The notes below the pieces were generated by a model, which saw only the letters and a list, made by a program, of their open reading frames with translations, ran no database searches and had not been told where the DNA came from. A stretch of 64,000 nt of DNA, taken from Cotesia glomerata (lineage: Eukaryota; Arthropoda; Insecta; Hymenoptera; Braconidae). The translations under genes were made by a program, and so were the position numbers. The stretch is taken from assembly GCF_020080835.1 (NCBI RefSeq), contig NC_058159.1, forward strand, positions 27,376,474-27,440,473. Reading direction: 5' to 3'. Of this stretch, positions 47,901-61,489 are shown piece after piece (the stretch's first letter is position 1; each line of letters opens with the position of its first letter).

Positions 47901-50900
47901 CCTGGCAAATACTGACAGGGACATATTAAATGTTCCCATGACATCACATTTATTTATATTTATAAACATAATATCTATAGATATACCGTCTTGATTGAGA
48001 ATCTAATATAAATGCAACAATTCGAACAATGTCACCCGATTATCGGTGTTCTTGTCTAAGGATCGACTGTTTTCCCACGATATCACAGTTCCTCAGTGGC
48101 GAGTACAGACGGGTGTTTCGCAATCAGAGTTTTATACAACACCAGCACGTTACATTACACAGCTAATACTAATACCTCCAGTAACAGTAATACTTATTTT
48201 TATAAAGATTATTTTATAAACAGAAGCACAGCACTGCTATATAGAGTATCGGCTGAGAAAGAGAGATAAAGAAATGGTTTTTGCGCAACGGGTGACTCCT
48301 TTCCGCGACTCCCGCAGTGATAGAGAACGTACAAGTGTCCTTCAAAACCGGCACTTGTGTATTGGCGCCAATACGGAAAGCCATAATTAACAAACTAACT
48401 TGGGTAGTTGGAACTAATAAAAGGTACAGTCGTATAAAAGGTCGATTTCTTTTATTTATCGGGCTTCTAATTATTTTTTATAGCTCCTAATTAATTGGAA
48501 AAAATAAAACAGTACTTCTATTTCTACTCGGTATTAGATAAATATCTTTTACACTATTACTGAGATTTATTTGGAGAGAATTATATTTAAGAATTGTTTA
48601 TTAATGAACACGTTCAGATAAATATTTATTAACTGTTGACAAATCATTTATTAGAAAGCTTTTTTTTTTATGTTCAATTTTTATCAATTGAGTTTTAGAT
48701 GAAAATTTATTTCAACATTTCCAATATAATTATTTCAAAATAAACTAACAGTTTTTAGATTATTTTTATTTGTTTTATAAAAAAAAAGCTTAAATTCTAA
48801 ATTGATAAAAAAAAATTTAATTTAAAAGCAGAAGGAAGATTAATAAAAAAAATCAGATTGTTTATTTAAAATATTAAAAAAAAGAAAAAATATCAACCAC
48901 AAATTAAAAATTTTTTTATAAAAATTCAATAATGATAAAAAAAAATTTTTTCAAAATTTGCACTTAAAGTATTTTTTCTGCATGTGAAACTTTTCATTAA
49001 ATTTTTATCATGATCTTATTGTTATAAAAATCTAAAGTTATCAAAAAATCGTCTTCGTGTCTTTATTTATTTTAAATACTTCTGACATAAATTTTGTTCA
49101 TGGAATCATTAAAGATACCTTTACATTTACATCACTTGTTATTTCCACAAATTCAATCCTCATCAAAGGTTATAAAAATAAAAAAATAAAAATGTCTGCA
49201 TATAGCAGTAGTAATAAAGAACGCCAAATTTGAGCACACTTTCGTTACCACAAACCAGAGTCAAATCATCCATTTCCTTCCAATAAACAGTTCGTACCGA
49301 CCGTTACATTCCTCTTGAAAAAAATTTGTCATAAAAAACCTTTCAACGAAAAAACCCGCAACTTCACTCTATCCAGTTAGCTCCACACAAATATTATTAT
49401 TTTCTTAACTTACGCATATCAATATTGAGTAAAAGAATCGTGACCAGCAAGTTCAATATGCATTTTTCCTCGGTATTTTTAACCAATAACACAATTTACA
49501 TGGAAATCTGCCAACAACATACCTCGGTCAGATGCTCTTAGCTTTGTGGATCTTTTCATCCTTAAAACGAAAAGGGCACAAAAAATAACACCAACAACAA
49601 TAATAATAAAAAATAAAAAAATCTCGGAATGTATCCCTCAAATTTTCGTGATGCTCCGGGCGTCGTATTCAACCGCATAATTCCATTTATTTTTTTTCGA
49701 ACGGCCTTCGGGTAGCCGAAGGTCGATCTCTCTGTCTCATTTCACGGTTCTTTCTTCTTTCTCTTGCCCCAAAGGATCTTAGGACAGGATCTTGGACCAT
49801 ATGGTGTGTGTGTTGAGGTGAGTTTTATTTAATCTCATACTCAAACTCATACCCGTACCCTACACATCACATCCCACTTAAACTTTTCTTTCACTCCTTT
49901 GATTCTATCCTCATACTGATCTTTTTTTCCTCTTTGCCTCTCATTCTTCTGCTTCTTCTTCTTCTTCTTCTTCTTCCTCAGCATGTTGGGTCCAGGCGGT
50001 ACAGCATCTCGGGTCTTTTTCTGGCCAATGTTCCTCAGCACTTAACAGTTGAGTTGAGCTGAGTTGAGTATAAGCACTCTTCTTGATACTATATAATAGT
50101 ATGCCCGAGTACGAGAGTGTAGTATTATACTCTCCTTATACCTCAACTCGCGCCATTCTACGACCTTTAACTCGCTGGACCTGAAGGTCGGGCCCCTCCC
50201 TCGACCTTTCTCTCATTCGTCGTGATCTCTTATCGCGGTGGTGATGAATAGACTCGTACAGTATGTATGTACACAATTGTAAATACCTATGGGGTTTTAT
50301 ACTCACTCTTATATAAAATTTTACGGTGGATGCGTTAAATGCCATTAGCTTTCAAAATTTTTTTTACTCTACCAGGATTTATTTCCGAGTGAAACTTGCT
50401 CAGACAAATAAATATTTGTTACAATTAAATTTTAATCAATCGGTGTTTTTATCTTGGGTAAATGTTTTTAAGACAAACAACGCCTTTGAAACATTTGTTT
50501 TTGTGGAATAATATTTATTGATTAATGTTTTATTTCGAAAAGTGTTATTGATAATAATAATTTAATTTTATGGATTATTGATAACATATTTTTCTTTATT
50601 TTGACTTTGATTGCGTTGGGAAGAAATATCAAATTATTTTTAAGAGTTTGAATCGAACAAAAAATTCTTGATTAATATAAAATAAATTTTATTAGGATTT
50701 TTTTGAAGATTTGTTTTTAATTAATTAAAAGAAAAAGTTCTTGACTTACAAAATTTTTTTTGTTTCAAATAAATTTTACTTAGTTCAAAAATTTTTGTAC
50801 TTAGTTAATTTTTTTTTGTTGAATCAAAATTCTTGATTAATATAAAATAAATTTTATTAGGATTGATTGTCTTGACTTAATTAAAAGAAAAAGTTCTCGG

Positions 50901-52505
50901 CCTGAAAAATTTTTTTTAGTTCAAATAAATTTTACTAAGTTCAAGAATTTTTGTACTTAGTTGATTTTTTTTTTTTTATTATTGAGTCAAGTTTCAAATA
51001 AATCATTAAAAAATTTTCCTTTGTTTCTCATTAAAATTTCATTTTTCACTACTAGTGTAACTTTTGAATTAAAAAAATGATGTTAACACAAATCACTTAT
51101 CAGCAGAATGTTGAAATCAATCACCGTGTTTATAAAAAGTGAATTAATTCTTACGCAATTAAATCATTTAAATATTTTATCCAGTTGTTAAATCAATGTT
51201 TACTTGGCCATACCTAACTTCCATCATTTCTTTATCTCAAAAAATTTCACTTTGATTAAAAAAGAATACTTTCTATTTAAAATCATTTCAAACAATTTAC
51301 CACCTACAAAACTCTTAAAATGTGACTTAAATATTCTTATTTTTAGTAACCAAAAATTAATTTAAATTTATAATTTATTTATCCGGCTGAACAATCTAAT
51401 CTGTGCCACAAAATATATATTTCTTAAACTAAAATCATTGAGGATCTACTTGACTGTGAATCAGACTCTGGATACCCAGCTACCGGCGGTTGTTTTTCAT
51501 CGTCAAAATAAGAAGAGGTGAGTCGCGGCAGCCGGCTGAACTGGAACAGGACGTAATAACACGGCGAGGAAGAGCCCGCGTAAAAAACAAGACGAGCAAG
51601 ATTTAAGAAGCTGAAAAATAAAATAAATAGAAGAGTGAAGCGAACTGGGGCTGGATCCTCGCGACGAATCCGTGATTCATCCACGACTGGTCCAGCCCGG
51701 GCTGGCTGGTGGCCTTGGAAGGTCGAGGCCGCCTCCGAGAATCTTCTCCCTCGGGGTCTTTTTCGATCACGAAATCCACGTGTAGTGACACAATGCCGAC
51801 TCTTCGAATCTTATTCTATTGCATGCGATCAGAAAATTTTTTGATCAAATGCATTTATATTTATATTTTGATATTTATGGAAAATTTAAACGAAAGAACG
51901 TCGTGATGCAAATGCCGGAGCCCGAAGCACTAGAAAGAACCAGCATCTCTCTCACGTGTCTTAATATCTGGGTATCTCTTCTCCGGCTCACGATCCGATA
52001 GGAAAAATAGCGTTGGAATTCCTGGCGTTGTCGAGGACGCCGATAAATCATAAACTCGTACATGCAGAACTCGTATATACGCAGCAGTAACCAGCAAGAT
52101 TTCTCCCTCGGTCTTTTTCTACTCACACACTTTAATGCATCTATCTATCCGTGGATTTATTTATTTATTTTATTATTTTTTGAATCCTCGTTTACTTCAT
52201 TTTCCCTTGTTTATGCTTCTTAGGCATAAGCCGAGATGGAATTCTGTGATTTCTAAGATCACTTGGGTTGCTTGTGCTTGGCTTTTGCTATTGCTATTAC
52301 TGTGTCGGCTACTTTTACTTGCATTGCCTCTATCTTTGCTGAATAGACGGAAGGGGGAAATAAAATAGTAATATTTACGATTATAAATACGTACACTGAT
52401 GAAAAAATTTTGAACTAAGATCATTTTTAAGAGGTTGTCTTGAATCAAGCAAAAAAATTTATGATTTACTTTTTTATAAATACAAAAAAATTAATTGTTA
52501 TGTTA
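44956..52505. other. Longest stretch without a clear transposon
   Basis: Mostly single-copy. G+C-richer islands lie at about 45.0-45.6, 48.0-48.4, 49.5-50.3 and 51.4-52.3 kb. Worn family C words appear at about 47.70-47.77 and 50.65-50.98 kb (the latter as two direct copies of TTCTTGATTAATATAAAATA), and a family B scrap at 48.59-48.66. CACCGAG|GTGAGTC at 45559|45560 is a good isolated donor. No credible coding frame. Confidence 0.3.
52394..52470. mobile_element. Family C left-end fragment
   Basis: CACTGATGAAAAAATTTTG after TA, then CTTGAATCAAG; the rest is missing. It lies just before Helitron copy 4. Confidence 0.4.
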
Positions 52506-53336
52506 CTAGCAACCTTGCAGTCACTATGTGACTACCGTGACTTGTGAACTATAAATAAATGAAATTTTGCTTTATTAAATAATGACTTTTGTTAAATTGC
52601 ACTGTATTTTCTTAAATATTGACGTTTTTAAAAATATAAGCTCAACCCGATGTTACACTCATTAAGACCTTTCATTTGAGTACCCACATCAATTTTTCAT
52701 ATATTTATATATATTATATATATATATGATATATATATAATGTATATAAATATATGAAAAATTGATGTGGGTACTTAAATGAAAGGTCTTGATGAGTGTA
52801 AAATCGGGATGAGCTTATGTCTTTAAAAATGTCAATATTTCACGAGATACAAGGTCGTTTTTTAATTATGTTAAATTGCACTGTACTTTTTTAACCATTG
52901 ACATTTTTAAAGGTATAAGGTCATCTCGATGTTACACTCATCAAGAGCCCTATTTGAGTACCCACATGCATTTTGATATATTTTTTATATATACATAAAT
53001 GTAATATATATAAATATATGAAAAATTGATTTGGGTACTCAAATGAAAGGTCTTGATGAGTGTAACATCGGGATGAGCTTATATCTTTAAAAATGTCAAT
53101 AGTTCACAAGATACAAGGTTATTTCTTAATTATGTATCTAGAGATAGAACATTTTCGAATGCAACTTAAGTACTTATCATCGTTAATTGACTATCGGTGA
53201 AAATGATATGAAATTTTGAAAAGGCACAAATTCAAATCAGGACCTTTGCAATCACACTAAATTTCACTAAAAAAACCGATTTCATCATATGATTATCCTG
53301 GACACAAAATTTTTCTCATTCTCTTAACAATATAGA
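52506..53336 (-). mobile_element. Non-autonomous Helitron, copy 4
   Basis: Minus-strand TCTATATTGTTAAGAG to CTAG at 52506-52509, between A and T. Two inner inverted repeats. The 3' hairpin is intact apart from one change (GTAGTCAC). Confidence 0.8.
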
Positions 53337-54607
53337 TGATTATGTTCAGTATTTTCATCTATGTAAAAATTACTTGAACGAAGAAAATTGTAACGACACC
53401 GTAGTTGTTTTGGAACAAGAAAAAATATTTTTAAGACAGTAAAATTTCTGTTAAATGAATTATAAATATGAAAAATAAATACAAGCGTGTATTTCTCAAC
53501 TCCCGAGTTTAGCGAATTTATTAGAAGCCTAACACAATACAGGCACACGGTGTTAATTTATCAAAGTGCCTACTACCTGTTAAGTTACAGCAGCATGATC
53601 CCTAAAACTCGTTTCGGCTACTGAAAATTATGCCCGATGATTAAATGGGTTAGTGATGTATCGCGTGACGAAGCATCTTGGGCTATAGCTAAGTTACAAT
53701 ACAAGTTACACCTTCAAGTGTGTCTACTAAAAAACATCAACATCAACTTCTACTTCTACTTCTACTTCTATAGACACAAAATCCTAAAGCTTAATAAAAA
53801 AAAAAAAACCACTTCGGTACAAGTGTAGAATGCAGCTAATAGCTAATGCAGCATCTCCCCCTAATATTTGATACCCATCTTGATACGGGAGAACCTACCA
53901 TTAAGCTGCCTAGGGGTAAACGATAAGCCTCATTCGGAAAAATAAAAAAAAATGAACATCCATATATATAATAATCGAGAAGAAAGGAAGAAAATAATAA
54001 AAGTAATGGAAGCGTAAAGCGAAAGTCGATCTCAGGGCTTCCGGCACTCGCAATCTCGGCTCTGATCGACAGAAATCATCGATCCTGGATGATTTCTTGG
54101 TTTTATTGGAGTTTATTGGAGTAAGACATTGAAAATTGAATTTTTAAAATGGTTATCAGAGTTGGAATTGGAATTGCGATTGCGATTGAAATTGTGTAAT
54201 CTGGTGATATGATGATTTAATGTACATACGTGGAAAATAAATCCAACACTTGCTCGGATTCGTAAGACACGCTGTGATGCCTTACATGTGTAGAATTCTG
54301 CGCGATCATCACATTCTTTGTTTCACATCCAACCCGTTTCCATTTTTGCATAAATGAAATAATGTTGAGCTTACGCTTCACTTAGTCAGCCATTTCTGCC
54401 AGTACTGAATTTTTGAATTAAATATTTAATATTTAATATTTAATTTTGCATGAAGTATTCAACAATACTTTGCAATCAAAAATTTTTTTGACCTTTCTCT
54501 GCAATTAATTTCATTTTTATTCAAAAATAATACATTTCCTTCTTTTAAACTCTATTTTCTCATAAACAAAAAAGTTCTATCGTAGCCATGTATGGCCAAG
54601 TGTCATA
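53337..54607. other. Single-copy DNA, island at 53.55-54.35 kb
   Basis: Composition near normal in the island; no repeat, no supported frame. Confidence 0.25.
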
Positions 54608-54840
54608 TCGACGTTCTAATTAATAAATTATCTAACTCCAGTTTAGAAAATTTTCCATTTGTGTAAAAAAACAATAAGTTCAAAATTTATTATCACCATA
54701 AAAAACAATTTAATATCTAATAAAGGTATAATATTTTGGTTTGGATAATTTAAATAATTTATAATTAGACTATTGCTACATCAAAATGTTAAAAAATTAC
54801 CTTCTACAAAGTAAGGAGTTAGACTAATTGCTAATTAGAT
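54608..54840. mobile_element. Family I MITE, copy 2
   Basis: TCGACGTTCTAATTAATAAA to ...AATTGCTAATTAGA. The interior block GACTATTGCTACATCAAAAT matches copy 1 at 31110. The last few right-end bases are lost. Confidence 0.65.
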
Positions 54841-56730
54841 ATATTATATGATCTAATATGATCAGGTTACGTCAAGCTATGTAAAAAAATAGAAAAAACA
54901 TTTATTCTATATCTAAATATCTCAAACTTAACTTTCTGGTAATGAGAAGATTTGGCTATCATGCACCACCTGTCGGAATTTTTCAATACTAACTTTAAAA
55001 AAATTATATGAGGACACATATGACTATGTCGGGCCTAATATGTCCATATACGGTACAATACGATCAATTTTTATATCAGGCAATACATCAACACATTTTA
55101 ATTAACAATATGTTTATTATTTTTCATTAAAAATTCACTGAATATAATGAGTCGTGTCTTTTGGATTTTCCAAACTTTTATCAAATATTATACAAATTAA
55201 AAGTGGATTTTTTAGTAGAATAAATTATATGAATATTCAAATGTCCATCGGCTCGGTTAGTCAGGTGCTTCTGAATTCCTGCGACCATTTAAATTTTTAC
55301 AGTGGTCTTCAAATCAAAGCTATTGAAATTTATTTCGAGAGGTTAATTTATGTCTTCTTGCACGCCTACCCGGGCCTTCCAGTGAATCCATGCCCACAAT
55401 AGAGGACCGACGATTGAAAATAGTCACCTAAATCTAATAAACATTTATTGAACATTAAAATACTTAGAGTTAAGTATTTTAACGATTTCGTTAAATTACG
55501 GTTTAGGTCGTAAAAAATCCATTTTAGAAATCAATACAATATATAAAAATAGGAGGAAGAAGAAGATTAAATAAAATAAAATAACACAACGTCTATTCTG
55601 TTTTATCTGCATCTGTATCTACCATTTTAATCTTACAATCCAATCGATTCGACTCAAATCAATTTTATTTTATTTTATTATCTTTTTTTCGAGGATACTT
55701 ATCGTGGGATCGAACAATATTTTTATGAATTTTTTTTCGAGTAAATGATAAATGATAACTGATGAATTGAGAGCTCGGATTGCAGACCTGGCCTGTGTTA
55801 ATTGAATAATCACAGGTGGGTTTCCGGTCCCATTTGAGTTTCCGGAGAAAAAGAGGGAACGAGAGTTGAGTTGGTGAGTTGCTCAGCTCAGCTCATAGAG
55901 TACTAGAGTATATGTTTATATATAAATAAATATTCTCATGTGGAGCTCTAACACGGGTCAGGGACGTTATGGGAGTGGAAAAAAAGTACCGTCCACCGTT
56001 ACCTTCCGGTCCTTTCACCCGGGAAGAGTTCTAAACGTAAAACCGGATTGTTTTCGACTACTGAATCTCACTCGCTCTTTTATTTATCGCTATTTTCTCA
56101 CCGTCTTCTTTCTTAATATCATTTCCCAGTACAGCCGCTCAATATAAATAATACACGGCAAGTGTCATGACTAAATAATTATTTAATAAAACAATAAAAT
56201 TTGTTTTAATAAGGTTACTACGCAACATTACAGTTTTCTAGGCCACGAAAATTCCGAGTTCTAACTCATGTTGTAAATGTAATTAAAGGTAAAGAGTACA
56301 ATGATAAAAAGATGAACTTAATTTGAGGGAAAAAATCTTGAACTAAGAAAATTATTTGGAAGAAATTTTTTATCTTGGATTAAATTGAAATTTTTTTTTT
56401 CTGGATTTAAGACAAAAAATTTCTTTGAAGTGAATTTTTTATGTCTAAAAAATAATAAAATTGTGAGAAAAAAAAATGAAAAACTAAAAAAATTCAAATT
56501 TTTACAAGTTTAAAAATTTTTGATAATCTTGAGCGACCCCAAAAAAATTTTACCTAACTAATTTTTTCGAGTAGTTTTCTAAAACATATCAGGCTACTAT
56601 ATATTCAAAGAAAATAAAAAAAAAATTTTTTTGACACAAAGAAAAGTCAATTTTTGACGATTTTCAAAATTGTTTTAAATTTCAAACCCCAAAAAAATTT
56701 TTTACCATGCTGTGATTTTTTGAGAGAGCT
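54841..56730. other. Single-copy DNA, island at 55.75-56.15 kb, degraded C fragment
   Basis: A frame at 55154-55402 (82 codons) has no domain. A worn family C left part lies at about 56305-56420. The remainder is A+T-rich. Confidence 0.25.
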
Positions 56731-56731
56731 G

Positions 56732-56954
56732 CACAGAAAAAAAAATGTTCTTTAATCAACTATATAATTTTGAAGAACTTAATCTTCTTAATTTGAGTAG
56801 AAAAATTCATGAACTAATATAACTTTTCTCGATTTAAGGAAATTTTACTTGATTCAAGAATTTTTTGTCTTGATTCAAGACAATTACCCTCTTCAAAATT
56901 ATTTTCTTGGTTCAAGAATTTTTTTCTCGAATCAACTTAATTTTTTTTTCAGTG
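56732..56954. mobile_element. Family C MITE, copy 7
   Basis: CACAGAAAAAAAAATGTTC to ...TTTTTTTTTCAGTG; both halves carry TATAATTTTGAAGAACTTAA-type words and their inverse. Flanks are not TA, so the duplication is not confirmed. Confidence 0.6.
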
Positions 56955-59020
56955 TGTCAAGTATCACAAATTATCAAATCTTTATATAGGAGACTCGAAA
57001 TAAAATTATAAAACAAATAACGCCGAAATTTTTTAATAATTTTTCACTTATCTATTTTTTGAGCGAGCTTTTAAAATAACAAACCACATTTTGATAATAG
57101 ACTCAAAAAAAAAGACAATTTTTTATATTGGCCTAGTATCTCCACAGAACATTGTGTCAGTATTGTTTCACGTGATGACAAAACCCGAGTATATACACAC
57201 ACGTGATATGTGTGATGTATGTTGCAAATGACCACAGCAGGACATAACAGCTAAACAGCTACACCTAAGACAACACTCGGATCTCGTATCGTTTTCTATG
57301 TATAGACTCTTATATATGTATGTATATATAAAGAGAACTATTGTAAGATTGTTAAAGTAATCCGTACAATGTGCGTATACATATAAGACAAGACAAGACA
57401 AGAGAAGAAGAGTTAAATAAAGAAAGAAGGAAAAGGCGAAGAAGGCATCCCGTCGTTACGGCATTAACGCGTAAGTGTGGCTCCCGGTTGGCTCGCCAAG
57501 AAGCCACGAAGGTTGTCTTGTAAAAGGCATATAAACGCGGTCGACGAACCTACTCGCTCCTCCATACTATGCCATGCCATCCTCTACAAACTATCAACTC
57601 CAACTTCCTTTACATTACTTTTATGTTTAAGATGTCTTACGTCTGGTTGTCTAGTTTGTCCATTTGTTGTCTCTTTGTTGCTGTTACTATTATAGTTGTC
57701 ATTGTCTTAAAGTTTGTCATTTGCCCAGACTTGAAACGTACATCAGACACCAGCTTCGATGATGAAGATCCGTAGAAAATGAATTTTATTTCATCACCAC
57801 CAGAGCACCAGAGCAGTATAAATCTCCGAGGTTCATAGCGTTGACATGTAGGTACACTGGTTACCCGCGGTATCTTTATATCTCTATACGTCTGTCTCAC
57901 TTTTAAAGACTTACATTATCCAAGTCACGCATTAAACCTCCGCAATTAACGAGCTCTTAATGTCTGGCTTGCACTAATAATTTATCGGTTTAGTCCCTGG
58001 GATTTTACAACCAGACACCCTCGCTGTGTTTCTGCCTCTATTAAACTGTTATTCTCTATCGTATATCAAAGATATCATTAACAATTATTATTATACATAT
58101 ATTTAATATATATACACCTATAAATACGTAACGCGTCCTTGAAATAAATTAAACACTCTCGCTCTTTTTACCCCTCACTGCTCAGCTTAATGTGAAGGAC
58201 TTTAGTTCATATTATGGTTGACGATTAATGACACCTCTCCATTTATTTTTTGATGTGCTCTATTTTTTTTTCTCATTAAAAATTCAATTTTATTCAATGA
58301 ACATTCAAAATATTGTAAATATTGAGCTTTTTTTTTATATTTTATATTTTTGAAAAATTAATTAATGTAATTAACATTTGACAAATTATTATAAAAATTT
58401 TTTTTTTAATTATTAGTGCATTTTTCAACATCTTAATTTAATTTCAGTCAGATTTGAGAAAAAAAACTTTTGATTAGATTTTATTTTGAGGCGAAACAAA
58501 ATTTTTTAAAAATAATCTTCAAAATATCGCAGTTTAAAAATTCACAAAAAATGATCTGAAACAATTTTTTAATTTTTTAAAAATCAATTGTGTAACTGAT
58601 AAATTTTTGATAAAAATTACGAAAAGTTTCAGGAATGGCCTGCAAAGTCATATTTTTCTTTTTCATTGCTAAATTAAAAAAAAAAAAAAAATAGAAACTA
58701 TAATGTTTATTTCTAGAACTGTAAAAAAATTGAAATTTTTTTTAATTTTATAAAATTGAATTCAAAATTAAAAGTTTGATTTGAAAATTCTTCCAAATTT
58801 CATATTTCAAAAAATTCAACACTTCATCTCTAAAAATATCAATCTTATCAATTTGGCTCAAAAGACCTTTTTGTAAAGTACTTAAAATTAATATTAGAGC
58901 TTGAATTTTTAGGGAATTTTTTTTTGCAAATTTTCAATTTTTCAGAAAATAGTCTTTAAAAAAAATCCACTTAATTATTTATGTATAATTATTGCTCCAT
59001 AAAATAGCATTATTAAAAAT
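56955..59020. other. Single-copy DNA with an island at 57.15-58.2 kb
   Basis: The island is the second largest in the window; overlapping frames on both strands (up to 87 codons) have no domain. 58.2-59.0 kb is A+T-rich. Confidence 0.25.
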
Positions 59021-59022
59021 AA

Positions 59023-59060
59023 ACTAACCTCCCTTTCTTTTTTCTGTTTCAGGTGAGTAC
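59023..59060 (+). promoter_or_regulatory. Recursive splice site (ratchet point) 2
   Basis: ACTAAC (59023-59028, a near-ideal branch point), then CTCCCTTTCTTTTTTCTGTTTCAG joined directly to GTGAGTAC at 59052|59053. The branch adenine is about 26 nt from the junction, a normal distance. This is the stronger of the two sites and lies 23,038 bp after the first on the same strand. Confidence 0.75.
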
Positions 59061-59260
59061 GCAATCAGCTACCAGCTACAAACTACTTACGAGGTCGTAT
59101 TGCACAGGAGTCGCTAATTTCACATGAATGAGCGTAAAAATGGCCACTGAAACAGTTGCATGCTAATGCATTTAGCGGGAAACGGAATTTCTCACATGCG
59201 TTACATTAAAAAGTGCACACAATGAGTATTACTACTGAAAACCATAAACCATAACCATCC

Positions 59261-59332
<72 letters not shown>

Positions 59333-60335
59333 TATATTCGGAAGAAAAGAAAATAATAATACCAGAAACGTCAAAATATCATTAGCGACACAGTGGCGTC
59401 ATAATCAAGCAGGCGCCTTTCATATTCGGATTCTTTGATCCTGCGTGAATTAAAGCCAGAATTTAACAACCCATTCAACACTTAAACTTTTGAATCTTGA
59501 ATTGTTGAAGTAGAATTGCCACTTGGTACCGGGGAATTCCGAGTTATTACCCAATTATTACAAACTAGATTCATGGAAACGCATTCAATTCGTTCTTTGT
59601 AATATTTACGTGAGAAGGTGGGTGTTGTTGCTAAGAACGAGACAGAGAACTTTTGTTTTAAAAATTTAATGCAGTAACCGTTATTGCGTAATTCTTGCGT
59701 GGAAACAGACTATTTCGCTGGATGCTACCTTCTTCTATTCTACATTATTATTTTTAACTTCTTCAGTACAGAGAAGCAACACAACTGGCAAGAGATTTAA
59801 ATAATTATTATTAACTTTTTTTCCCAAACCAATTGTCGAGTGTCTTTCAGGAAGAAAAATGTAATATTATATTTGAGATGTCAGGAGCTTCAATGCTGCT
59901 ACCAACAATCATATTAATCATCCTCATTATCAGCTAAACAATACCGAGATCAAAAGATTATTTATGGTTTTAAAATAAAGGTGTTTTGTAGATAAAGAAT
60001 CTAGGATATGAAGCTAAGTAAAAAAGTTTCTATTTGCCTCTAGATATAGATAAACTAACGAGATATTTTGTATAAATAGACTCCAGTCCATTCAAGTAGT
60101 CTACGTGTAATAATGATAAGTAACTGTTCGGCGTAAAAAAATGAAAGTAGGCATTTAAATGTGTTGCAGAAAACGTGAGTACTAATGTATTACATGTTTG
60201 AGTATGTAACTAAAAGTAACGGTAGCTACAATCAGTTTTTTTTTTTTTTTTTTTTTTTTTTAATCAAATAGCACATCAAATATTTGCGAACGGAATATTA
60301 AATCTTTGTGTTAGGAGGAATTTTGTTTTATTTAT
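59061..60335. other. Single-copy DNA after ratchet point 2
   Basis: An (ATT)n tract fills 59262-59334. 59.35-59.9 kb is near-normal in composition. A poly-T run lies at about 60237-60260. Nothing coding. Confidence 0.3.
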
Positions 60336-60337
60336 TA

Positions 60338-61485
60338 CACTGATAAGAAATTTAATTTGATTTGAGAGAAGAATTTTGAGCCAAGAAAATTATTTTTAAT
60401 GATTCTCAAAAATTTTTTCAATATATGAGAAATCTATATTAAGAGAATAAGAAAAATTCTGTGTACAGGATAGTAATATGATAAAATTGGTTTTTTTAGT
60501 GAAATTTAGTGTCATTGCGTAGGTCTTGACTTGAATTTGTGCCTTTTCAAGGTTTTATATCATTCTTACCGATAGTCAATTTACTATGATAAGTATTTAG
60601 GCTGTATTCAAAAATTCTTTATCATTAGATACATAATTAAGAAATGACCTTGTATCTCTTGAACTATTGACATTTTTAAAGATATAAGCTCATCCCTATG
60701 TTATACTCATCAAGACCTTTCATTTCAGTACCCACATCATTTTTTCATATATTTATATATATGTATACATGAAAAATATATCAAAATGCATGTGGGTACT
60801 CAAATGAAAGCTCTTGATGAGGGTAACATCGGGATGAGCTTATATCTTTAAAAATGTCAATAATTAAGAAGTGACATTGTATCTCTTGAACTATTGACAT
60901 TTTTAAAGATATAAGCTCATCCCTATGTTATACTCATCAAGACCTTTCATTTGAGTACCCACATCATTTTTTCATATATTTATATATATTATATATATGT
61001 ATATATGAAAAATATATCAAAAATGCATGTGGGTACTCAAATGAAAGCTCTTGATGATTGCAACATCGGGATGTGCTTATATCTTTAAAAACATCAATAT
61101 TTAAGAAAGTACAGTGCAATTTAACAAAAGTCCATATTTAATAAAGCAAAATTTTATTTATTTATAGTTCAAAAGTCACGGCAGTCACATAGTGACTGCA
61201 AGGTTGCTAGTTTATATGATTTGTTGAAATTATAAGAATATTTTATAGAGATATCTATGTAAATATTGTGAAGTTGAAAAAAAATTTTTTCATCACTATC
61301 AGATTTATATAGTTGTGTAAATATTAAAGGCCACAATTTTTATAAAAAATTAATTTTAACATCTATAATTTTATTTTTATATGAAATTAAATTTTTCTAA
61401 AATATTTCTCCTTGATTCAAAACGATAAAACTCTTTAAAATGATATTCTCAACCCAAGATAATTTTTTTACCATTTTTTTTTCGT
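60338..61485. mobile_element. Family C relic split by Helitron copy 5
   Basis: A left part (CACTGATAAGAAATTTAATT after TA, to 60432) and a right part with CTTGATTCAAAACGATAAAA and CAACCCAAGATAATTTTTTT (about 61410-61485) flank the Helitron. The right part is diverged. Confidence 0.4.
60433..61210 (+). mobile_element. Non-autonomous Helitron, copy 5
   Basis: TCTATATTAAGAGAATAAG (three bases shorter than the consensus start) to GGTTGCTAG (61207-61210), between A and T. Two hairpin units; perfect 3' hairpin. Confidence 0.8.
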
Positions 61486-61489
61486 GCAG

